Shown here: positions 33,247-39,760 of the stretch, one piece after another | Numbering within the stretch: position 1 is the stretch's first letter | Layout: every line of letters begins with the position of its first letter | DNA from: Gemmataceae bacterium | Lineage (GTDB): Bacteria; Planctomycetota; Planctomycetia; Gemmatales; Gemmataceae | Assembly: GCA_901538445.1 (NCBI GenBank) | Contig: LR594585.1 | Location: 1,577,369 to 1,641,368, forward strand | Direction of reading: 5' to 3' | Length of the DNA stretch: 64,000 nucleotides | Notes under the pieces: model-generated | What the model was told of the DNA's origin: nothing | What the model saw: only the letters and a program-made list of their open reading frames with translations | The model's database searches: none | Made by a program: the position numbers and the translations under genes

Positions 33247-34626
33247 TCAGATCTCCGGGCCGAGGAACCGGTGGTTGGCATCGAACCGGCCCGCGAACGC
33301 GCGGTCGGTGAGGTAGTTGGCCCGGGTGTGGCGGGCGGTGGACTGGCCGGTGACCGCGACCAGCATCTCGTCGGCGTGCAACTCGGTCGCGAGCTGCGCG
33401 TCGAAGTCGCCCAGGACCGACCGCCACCCGACGCGCGCCGCGTGGCCGGGCACCCCGAACGCTTGCAGCACCGCCGCGTTGTTGACGATCGCCTCCCAGT
33501 TGTTCGGGTACAGCTTCATCAACTGGCTCAGGTCCTGCCAGAACGTCCACAGTTGCAGCCCGTACCCGCGGAGCAGGCTCACGGCCTGCGGGAGCAGGTC
33601 GAGCGAGCCGAGTTGCGCCGCCTCGTCGAGCAAGAACAGCGTGCGCTGCTTCGGGAGCCGGGTCCGCCGCATCACCGTGGTCATGAGCGTGACGACCCAC
33701 AGCCGCATCAGCCCGCGGTGGCTCAGGAGCTTCTCGGGCGGGAGCACGAGGTAGATCGTCATCGGCTTGTTGTTGAGCAGGTCGCACAGGTCGAACGTGG
33801 ACCGCTCCAGGCTCCGCGACACGGCGCTGCTGCCGAGGCACTTCACGAACGTGGTCGCCGTGGTGCGGATGCACGGCCGGGTCTTGTCGGACGGGGCGGC
33901 GAGGTACGCGACGAACTCGTCGCGGGCCAGCGGCGACATCGTCTTCTTGCGGGTGTCGAGCGCGACCGCGAGGGTGTAGTCGAGGTCGTCGTTGTAGAGC
34001 ATCTCGCGCAGGGCGCAGAGGTTCCGCTTGTCGGGCGGGGAGCTGGTCGCGACGTCCGCGACCAGCCCGGCGACGAGCCCGCGGCCCGTGTCCTCCCAGT
34101 ACCGGTCCGACGAGAACTCGTGCCCGACGGCGAGCTGGGCGGCGATCATCTCGGCGTCCGACTCCAGGTCGGACCCGGGCACCTTGAACAGGTCGAACGG
34201 GTTGAGCTTGTCGCCCTTGTCCTTGGCGGTGACGAGGCCGAACGGGTCGAGGACCACGACCTGCTGGCCGAGGTCGCGGCGGTACCGGGCGGTGACCTGG
34301 TAGTTCTCGCCCTTGATGTCGGTCACGATGACCGACCCGGGGTACGTGAGGAGCGCCGGGATGATGGCCCCGACCCCCTTTCCCGCACCGGTCGGGGCGA
34401 TGGTCATGAGGTGGCCGTCGCCGCCGTAGGTGAGCGGCGGGCGGGTGGGGTCGGAGCCGGCCGACGGGCGGAACCCGAGCGTCGGCACGTGCTCGGTGCC
34501 GTCCCAGCCCAGGAACAGGGCCGCGCCGTCGTCCGGCAGGTTGCTACCGGGCGCTTTGGGGGTGCGAGCGGGGCGCTTCCGGGCCGCCTTCTTGCCCCGG
34601 GTGGGGGCTTCGTCCGGGTCGGGCAT
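33247..34626 (-). CDS. Orphan VirD4/TraG-type coupling ATPase
   Basis: 459 residues from ATG 34626. After a basic Lys/Arg/Pro head it has Walker A APTGAGKGVG (77-86), the strand SVIVTDIKGENYQVTARYRR (the Dxx-KGE motif of TraG/VirD4 proteins), VVVLDPFGL, an alpha-helical insertion region, Walker B RTLFLLDEAAQLGSLD (about 328-342) and the LWTFWQDLSQLMKLY sensor segment with conserved Gln. VirD4 proteins bring DNA or proteins to a type IV secretion channel. Here there are no transmembrane helices at the N-terminus and no relaxase, VirB or Tra genes within 30 kb. It may be a solitary soluble translocation-type ATPase with another role. G+C is ordinary for the window. Confidence 0.85.
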   Translation of the reverse strand: MPDPDEAPTRGKKAARKRPARTPKAPGSNLPDDGAALFLGWDGTEHVPTLGFRPSAGSDPTRPPLTYGGDGHLMTIAPTGAGKGVGAIIPALLTYPGSVIVTDIKGENYQVTARYRRDLGQQVVVLDPFGLVTAKDKGDKLNPFDLFKVPGSDLESDAEMIAAQLAVGHEFSSDRYWEDTGRGLVAGLVADVATSSPPDKRNLCALREMLYNDDLDYTLAVALDTRKKTMSPLARDEFVAYLAAPSDKTRPCIRTTATTFVKCLGSSAVSRSLERSTFDLCDLLNNKPMTIYLVLPPEKLLSHRGLMRLWVVTLMTTVMRRTRLPKQRTLFLLDEAAQLGSLDLLPQAVSLLRGYGLQLWTFWQDLSQLMKLYPNNWEAIVNNAAVLQAFGVPGHAARVGWRSVLGDFDAQLATELHADEMLVAVTGQSTARHTRANYLTDRAFAGRFDANHRFLGPEI

Positions 34627-34839
34627 TCGGGCACACTCCGTGCGGGGCGGACCGGGACGGACCCCGGAGGGGCGGCTGATACCCCATTGTACCCGACACG
34701 GGAAGGCGAAAGGATGTTCGGAGGTGTCGAGGGAGGAGGTGGGCGGGCGGCGGGCGAGCGAGTCCAGATCGGTTCGGGTGGCGGCCTGGTGTGTCCGGCC
34801 CTCTCCCCTTGCGGGGCGATGTCGAAATCCTGTTCTGCG

Positions 34840-34908
34840 GCGAGCGGCGCGGCGTCAGCCCGCCAGTGTGCCCCAGCGCCACCGGCGGGCTGACGCCGCG
34901 CCGCTCGC
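34840..34908. repeat. Long hairpin, family C copy 1
   Basis: Arms 34840-34864 and 34884-34908 are perfect 25-bp complements (GCGAGCGGCGCGGCGTCAGC..). The family recurs at 47454-47523 with a compensatory C-G/G-C swap. The spacer 34627-35094 otherwise holds CCCTCTCC/GGAGAGGG half-palindromes (near 34799 and 35033-35056) and no gene. Confidence 0.8.
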
Positions 34909-35094
34909 GGGATGTGGACACAGCCCCGTGCGGGATTATCTGCTTCAGGCAGCGAGGCGTTGCGAGCCGGTGACGGGTGACGCTGTAACCTCTCGGCAGG
35001 TCCGCCCTTCACCCGGCCGCGAAGCGCGGCCACCCTCTCCCGCAAAGGGGAGAGGGTAAACCTGTTGCGGCTCCGGGCCAGTGCCGTGACCGGA

Positions 35095-35544
35095 CTACTT
35101 CGTCATCTTGACGTCGAACGTCGTCGGTGCTCCGGTCGCCGGGACCGTGGCCCGCAGGTCGGTCCGGGTCGCGTCCTCGTACTTCTCCGGCGTGCGGACG
35201 AACAGCGGGTTCTTCTTCTGGGTGGTCTTGACCCCGCCCGACCCGGCGGCCGGGTCCGGGGGCGGACCGGACCCGGGGCCGAGAATGAACTCGTGGTCCC
35301 GGGTCTTGACGCAGATCACGACCTCCCCGGTCGGCGCGTCGGGAATCGAGTACGTCCCCTCGGGGGTGATCTCGGCGCTGGCGGTGTTCGAGCGGTCGGC
35401 CGCCACGAACGTGACCACCCCCGCCGTCACGGGCTGACCGTCGAGGGTCACGGACCCGCTCACGGGGCCGAGTTTCGCCCCGCCCGAGCACCCGACCGGC
35501 CCCAGGGCGGCGGCGCAGAGCGCCGCACAGAATACGGTTCGCAT
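35095..35544 (-). CDS. Small lipoprotein with carboxypeptidase-regulatory-like fold
   Basis: 149 residues, ATG 35544. The lipobox is LGPVGC (cleavage before C19), so it is an envelope lipoprotein. After the lipid anchor comes PVSGSVTLDGQPVTAGVVTF, ..STASAEITPEGTYSIPDAP and EVVICVKT. This is the transthyretin/CarboxypepD_reg-like beta-sandwich that planctomycete lipoproteins often show. It sits 13 bp downstream of a DUF1559 gene, a pairing repeated many times in planctomycete genomes. The link suggests a shared envelope structure, but the function is not known. Confidence 0.85.
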   Translation of the reverse strand: MRTVFCAALCAAALGPVGCSGGAKLGPVSGSVTLDGQPVTAGVVTFVAADRSNTASAEITPEGTYSIPDAPTGEVVICVKTRDHEFILGPGSGPPPDPAAGSGGVKTTQKKNPLFVRTPEKYEDATRTDLRATVPATGAPTTFDVKMTK

Positions 35545-35557
35545 GGTGTGCCCCGGG

Positions 35558-36541
35558 TTACCAGTCGCTGCCCAGGGGCGCGCCGTCGGTGGGAAGGATC
35601 GCCGCGCTCCAGGTGTCGGCGCTGACGCTCGGGTTGATGTTGCGGACGCTCCCGTCGGCCAGCGCGACCTGGCACCCGCCCGCGGTGAACGCCGTCGCCC
35701 GGCGGTAGTCGCACGAGCCCGACTTCGGTGCCACCTGGAACTTGTCGACCAGGAACGTGGACCCCGACGCGGTCACGTCGCCCGCGAAGAACGCCCGCCA
35801 GTGCGGCTGATCGCTCTCGTGCCGCCACGGGCCGATGAACGTCGGGGTGTACCCGACCGCGTCGGCCCCGGACCCGGCGGCCACACACTTCATGGCCTTC
35901 TCGGCGAGGAGGATCGTGTTCGACGTGCCGTCCGGGAACCCGCCGCCGATGGTGCGGATCGGCTGGTCCGAGAAGCTCCCCTCCCAGTACGACCCGCTCC
36001 CCGGCGTGGTCCGCCCGAACACCTGGAAGTTGTAGGCGTAGCTCGACAGGCCCCAGACCTTGTTGCTGGCCATCCAGCCGATGTTCGCTCCGGTGACCGT
36101 GTCCGTGCCGGTGCCGGGATTGGTGTAGTCGGTCGGGGACTGGAACGCCTTCAGCGGGGTCGAGCCGAGGTGGGTGCCCCCGACCGACTTCAGCGTGGTG
36201 TACCCACCGGTGTCGAACAGCGCGGACTGTTCAATGTACGGCAGGACGCAGAACCCGAATGTGACGTCGGCCTGGGTCTGCCAGGGGCCGCGGTTGAACG
36301 GACGGGTGCCCGTCGCGCTGTACCCGAACCACGCCGGCGGCAGCGCCCCGCGGGTGTCGGCGGCGCTGTGGACCGCCAGCGCCAGTTGCTTCAGGTTGTT
36401 CTGACTGGACATGCGAGCGGCGGCCTCGCGGACCTTCTGGACCGCGGGGAGCAGCAGGCCGATCAGGATCGCGATGATCGCGATGACGACGAGCAGCTCA
36501 ATGAGCGTGAAGCCCGTCCGTCTGGACAAAGGGTGTGGCAT
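35558..36541 (-). CDS. DUF1559 protein with prepilin-type N-terminus
   Basis: 327 residues from ATG 36541. The prepilin cleavage and methylation motif is [20 protein letters not shown] (cleavage after Gly, +1 Phe, +5 Glu), followed by [33 protein letters not shown], the DUF1559 start. Downstream features are [36 protein letters not shown] and C-terminal [23 protein letters not shown]1559 proteins are pseudopilin-like and massively duplicated in planctomycetes; they are probably processed by a prepilin peptidase and placed in the cell envelope. Cotranscribed with the lipoprotein gene. Confidence 0.93.
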   Translation of the reverse strand: MPHPLSRRTGFTLIELLVVIAIIAILIGLLLPAVQKVREAAARMSSQNNLKQLALAVHSAADTRGALPPAWFGYSATGTRPFNRGPWQTQADVTFGFCVLPYIEQSALFDTGGYTTLKSVGGTHLGSTPLKAFQSPTDYTNPGTGTDTVTGANIGWMASNKVWGLSSYAYNFQVFGRTTPGSGSYWEGSFSDQPIRTIGGGFPDGTSNTILLAEKAMKCVAAGSGADAVGYTPTFIGPWRHESDQPHWRAFFAGDVTASGSTFLVDKFQVAPKSGSCDYRRATAFTAGGCQVALADGSVRNINPSVSADTWSAAILPTDGAPLGSDW

Positions 36542-36666
36542 GAAAGTGGGTTCCGAAAAGGACCGGGCGGAACGCCCTGGCGGGATGAACAGCGGGCAAA
36601 AGAAATGCTACCCCATCGATCACGGGGAGTAAACCAAATCACGGCCCGGTTACAGAACTCCGGGAC

Positions 36667-36695
36667 CGCAATTCGTTATATGATCGTGAATTGCG
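36667..36695. promoter_or_regulatory. 8-bp dyad upstream of the DUF1559 gene
   Basis: CGCAATTC (36667-36674) and GAATTGCG (36688-36695) form a perfect inverted repeat separated by 13 A+T-rich bases including TTATATGAT, about 125-155 bp upstream of the leftward DUF1559 start. It looks like an operator or promoter region. The A+T-rich spacer is unusual here. Confidence 0.35.
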
Positions 36696-36753
36696 ATCGT
36701 TCGCATGGGAATTGCCGGTCGCACCCGAACCGCCTGTTACGGCCGCCAACGAA

Positions 36754-36781
36754 AGCGCCCGGGCGGGGCCGCCCGGGCGCT
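36754..36781 (-). terminator. G+C-rich hairpin after the cytochrome gene
   Basis: AGCGCCCGGGCGG (36754-36766) pairs with CCGCCCGGGCGCT (36769-36781), about 21 nt after the leftward stop codon at 36802. It is a tight G+C stem of 11-13 bp without a long T-run. Confidence 0.5.
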
Positions 36782-36801
36782 GAGGCACGGGGCGTGGAAC
36801 G

Positions 36802-37236
36802 TTACTTGTGGACCTTGTGACACCCGCCGCACGACCCGCCGATGACCCCGAGCGCCTCGTTGGCGGCCTTGGCGTCCTTCTTCTCGGTCGCGTCGAACAG
36901 CGACTTGGTGTCGGCCGCGTACTTCTCGCTCAGCGTCTTCCACGAGTCGGCGTCGCCCTTCTTCGGCTTGTTCTTGCCGAGCGCCTCGCCGAACACGAGC
37001 ATCGCCTTGGCGTACTTCTGGGCGTCGTCCCACTTCTCGCCCTTCACCGCGGCCTTGACCTTGCCCATGTAGGCGTCGGTGCCCTTGTGGCCCTTCGCCA
37101 TGATCTCCTTGATCGTCGGCGTCTCGTCCTTCTTCTTGTCGTCGGCGGCCGCGGTCAGGTCGAACCCGCCGAACGCGAGGACCAGCGCGGCCATGCCGAG
37201 GCCCGCAACAACACTCGTGAGCTTCCGCAACATCAA
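36802..37236 (-). CDS. Exported cytochrome c'-like (class II) protein
   Basis: 144 residues from ATG 37236 (a second ATG is next to it). A signal peptide (LTSVVAGLGMAALVLAFGG..TAAA) precedes a Lys/Asp-rich helical domain. The single haem-binding motif CGGCH lies at the extreme C-terminus (136-140, SCGGCHKVHK). Haem attachment at the C-terminal end of a four-helix bundle is the cytochrome c' arrangement, so the protein probably binds one haem in the periplasm and senses or carries electrons or NO. A lysine-rich surface suggests an acidic partner. An AAGGTG lies 6 nt upstream of the start. Confidence 0.82.
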   Translation of the reverse strand: MMLRKLTSVVAGLGMAALVLAFGGFDLTAAADDKKKDETPTIKEIMAKGHKGTDAYMGKVKAAVKGEKWDDAQKYAKAMLVFGEALGKNKPKKGDADSWKTLSEKYAADTKSLFDATEKKDAKAANEALGVIGGSCGGCHKVHK

Positions 37237-37369
37237 AACACCTTTTCGATCACGGGGAACCGTCCGGCCGCACCGGGGCGAACGCCGACCCGGCGCGGCG
37301 GACTGGACTCAAGTTGCGGGGCGCGGCGGCCCCGGGCACGGTGTGCGTGGAAACAGGATGGCATGGCCT

Positions 37370-37397
37370 GCGGCGGGAATCGAACCCGCGGCCGACT
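37370..37397 (-). other. tRNA-like 3' fragment (T-arm only)
   Basis: Read leftward, GCGGG-TTCGATT-CCCGC is a perfect T-arm with the invariant TTCGATT loop, followed by CGCAGGCC(A). The matching 5' acceptor strand (GGCCTGCG) and the D- and anticodon arms are not found in the preceding 100 nt. So this is not a complete tRNA gene; it may be the end of a tRNA left by an integrated element, or chance. The rest of 37237-37608 shows nothing else. Confidence 0.3.
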
Positions 37398-37608
37398 GGA
37401 CTCCCGCGATGGACGCCCGAGCGGATCGTCTCCGATCACCGGGGGGTGGGGTTCCTCTCACAGAATCACCCCTCGCGCCCGACCGTCCGTCACGGTCGTC
37501 GTTGTGTCGCCGACCTCTCGCCGGTTGAGACGCGGGCCGTTCGGGGGATATTCACCGAAACCGGGCCGCGGGGCACGGGTGCGGGTTCAATCACAGAACG
37601 AACGGCCG

Positions 37609-38136
37609 TCAGGCTTTGGGCGGCGGGGGCTGCGGGGGCTGTGAGGTGCGAACGGGGGCGGGAGCGGCGGCGACTGCCAGCACCGAAGCGGGCGTCAGGA
37701 GCCAGCGGGTCGGCGACTCGGCGTCCGGTGCCAGGGCCGGTTCCGCGGACGCGGCCGTCGCGGCCGGCGAGCGGTCGCACGAGCACCGGTCGGCCGACGC
37801 CAGAACGGCTTGCGGTTCCGGGGCCGGCTCGCACGCGGGCCGCGGCGACTCGGGTACGGGCGCGTCGCCGCCGGAGCAGCACTTCTTCTTCGGTTTCACC
37901 GCCGGCGCGGCCGGCTTCGGCTCGGGGGCGGGCTCCGGCTTCGAGCAGCAGCACCCCTTCGTCACCTTTTCGATCACCGGGCACGCGCACGACGCCGGGG
38001 CGCACCTGCCCGCGGCCCGCGCCGGGGCCGGGCCGACCGCCGCGAGTGCGGGCGCGACGACGGCCGGGGTCACCTGACCGATGAGGGCCAGGACCGCCAG
38101 CGCGAGTCGATAGGTGATGAAACGGCTGAGCAACAC
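37609..38136 (-). CDS. Cys-rich Pro/Ala-rich exported protein
   Basis: 175 residues from GTG 38136, with GGGAG 5-9 nt upstream. A signal peptide (ALAVLALIGQVTPAVVAPAL) is followed by clustered cysteines: RCAPASCACPVIEK, KGCCCSKPEP, KKKCCSGG and CSCD, each separated by Pro/Ala/Glu linkers. A hydrophobic tail (WLLTPASVLAVAAAP) and a poly-Pro end close it. The repeated Cys pairs and triplets suggest metal binding or disulfide cross-links in the envelope. I know of no matching family. It is next to the cytochrome gene on the same strand. The 38137-38504 spacer holds no other gene. Confidence 0.65.
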   Translation of the reverse strand: MLLSRFITYRLALAVLALIGQVTPAVVAPALAAVGPAPARAAGRCAPASCACPVIEKVTKGCCCSKPEPAPEPKPAAPAVKPKKKCCSGGDAPVPESPRPACEPAPEPQAVLASADRCSCDRSPAATAASAEPALAPDAESPTRWLLTPASVLAVAAAPAPVRTSQPPQPPPPKA

Positions 38137-38504
38137 CGGCTCCCGGACGCAATGCAGCGAGGATAAGGCGGCGCGTGCGGCGCGTCAAGCGTGCGGGAGC
38201 GGAAGGGGCTCGCCAGAAGGGACAACCTGTCAGCCAACACCCAGGGACGAGACCGAGGGGGCAACCGCCGTCGGACCCCGGCGGTGGTTGCTCGACCATG
38301 AGCTAAGGCGGAGGCCTCAAACACCCAGCCCCCGGGCGGGTTCCAGAACCCCAGATCCCGAGAAGGAGCATTCTTGCGAGGCACTCAGTCCCATTCACAC
38401 GAATCGTGGCGGCGTGTCCGGCTTTATTGGCAGATTCGTATACTTCAACTGAGATGACTCCGTTGCGAGCCATCTGCCCAAGCACCCCGGTTGTGGAGCC
38501 CGAC

Positions 38505-39446
38505 ATGAGTCGTGAATTTCGTCTGGGTCGGTGTTTCGCTGGGTTGGTCGTTGCGGTGATCGCGGCCTGGACCGCGTCCGCCGCAGCGCCGGCCAAGCCC
38601 TCACAGGTCTATGTCGGAACGGTCAAGGGCGGCCACGCCTCGGCCCGACTCGCCCTCGTCGTTAACGACGGCGAGTTCGTCGCGTACGTGTGCGGCCAAG
38701 ACGAGGACTTCAACAAGGCGAACGCCACGTGGTTCCGAGGGAAGGTCACGGGCGGGGCGATCGACGCGTCGAACGACGAGAAGCGAACACTGAAGGGGAC
38801 CGTCGCGGACAAGAAGGCGACCCTGACCTTGGGCGGCGGAAAAACCGACCTCAGCGCGGAGGTCACTCTCGTCGCCGCCGACGCCGCGGCGGGGTTGTAC
38901 CGGGACGAGGCCGAGGTGGACGATCAAACCTACACGGCCGGGTGGATCGTCGACCAGGACGGTATCATCGCCGGGGCGGTTCGGGGGCCGAAGCAGGTCG
39001 CCACGCCGAAGTTGCCGTCGGCGGCCGCGACCCCGAAGGACGTGGCCAAGGCCGTGGCCCCGGTCGGGAGCGGTGCCACCGCCGTATCGCTCCAGCCAGC
39101 GAAAATTGCGTCCCCGGTCCTCGCGAACTTCCGCGTGACCTCGGTCAAGAACCTCGGCAACACCGTCGGCGACGACTCGACCGAGCGCATTGAGATCAAG
39201 TGGGACATCAAGAACGACATTGCGCCAACGGTGAAGGAGTACATCGTGCAACTCACCGTGACCTACGGCGACGGCACCACGAACTCGGCCAACAAAACGG
39301 TTCCGGGCGCGGACCGGGCCGCGATCCTCCGGACCGTGTTCAAGTCGTCCACCCCGACGAAGTCGTTCAACGTGCGACTCACGGCGGTCCCGAAGGATCT
39401 GGAGTTCGGCACCGTCCGGACCGCGACGAAGACCGGAAACTTTTGA
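38505..39446 (+). CDS. Exported protein of unknown function
   Basis: 313 residues from ATG 38505, with a GGAG ribosome-binding site 8 nt upstream. The signal peptide is FAGLVVAVIAAWTASAAA. The mature protein starts SQVYVGTVKGGHASARLALV and has two beta-rich parts: an N-terminal domain with CGQDEDFNKANATWFRGKVT, and a C-terminal domain like a CARDB/fibronectin sandwich (NFRVTSVKNLGNTVGDDSTE, YIVQLTVTYGDGTTNSANKT). A strong terminator hairpin follows. No motif identifies its role. It is likely a periplasmic or surface protein. Confidence 0.75.
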   Translation: MSREFRLGRCFAGLVVAVIAAWTASAAAPAKPSQVYVGTVKGGHASARLALVVNDGEFVAYVCGQDEDFNKANATWFRGKVTGGAIDASNDEKRTLKGTVADKKATLTLGGGKTDLSAEVTLVAADAAAGLYRDEAEVDDQTYTAGWIVDQDGIIAGAVRGPKQVATPKLPSAAATPKDVAKAVAPVGSGATAVSLQPAKIASPVLANFRVTSVKNLGNTVGDDSTERIEIKWDIKNDIAPTVKEYIVQLTVTYGDGTTNSANKTVPGADRAAILRTVFKSSTPTKSFNVRLTAVPKDLEFGTVRTATKTGNF

Positions 39447-39480
39447 CCCGCGGTCGTGGCGGCAACTGCTCTCGTGAAAC

Positions 39481-39516
39481 CGTCCGAGCGGCCGGGGAAA
39501 CCCGGCCGCTCGGACG
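39481..39516. terminator. Perfect 16-bp hairpin with GAAA tetraloop
   Basis: CGTCCGAGCGGCCGGG (39481-39496), loop GAAA, exact complement 39501-39516, 35 nt after the stop of the preceding gene. The stable GNRA tetraloop and G+C stem suggest a structural terminator or 3'-end stabiliser. Confidence 0.65.
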
Positions 39517-39760
39517 CACTCCGGTCCCACCTTCCCCCGTCATCCTCACGCGACGGATATCCTCCGTGCCCGCGCCAAAACCTTCCCCTTGTCCGGGTTG
39601 CGGGCCGCGCCCTATTCTTCACGGTGTACCTGCCCCCTTGGTTCCGCCGCCGGCCCCAACCTTCCGGGACGCCCGCGGCGGGGGTAACGTCTCCGGTCCC
39701 GCGCCGACCTTCCGGCGACCCGGCGGGACCGCCCACCATCTCTACCGGGTGCAAACGGCC

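Noticed and set aside
31297..34893. Long rightward open frame (about 1200 codons)
   Set aside because: Antisense to the VCBS and VirD4-type genes, no recognisable domains, low-complexity composition typical of a shadow frame.
34797..35058. Gene between the VirD4-type and lipoprotein genes
   Set aside because: The spacer consists of a family-C hairpin and CCCTCTCC/GGAGAGGG half-palindromes; the short frames across it are repeat shadows.
37365..37450. Complete tRNA gene
   Set aside because: Only a T-arm and the 3' acceptor side are seen; the 5' acceptor strand, D-arm and anticodon arm are missing.
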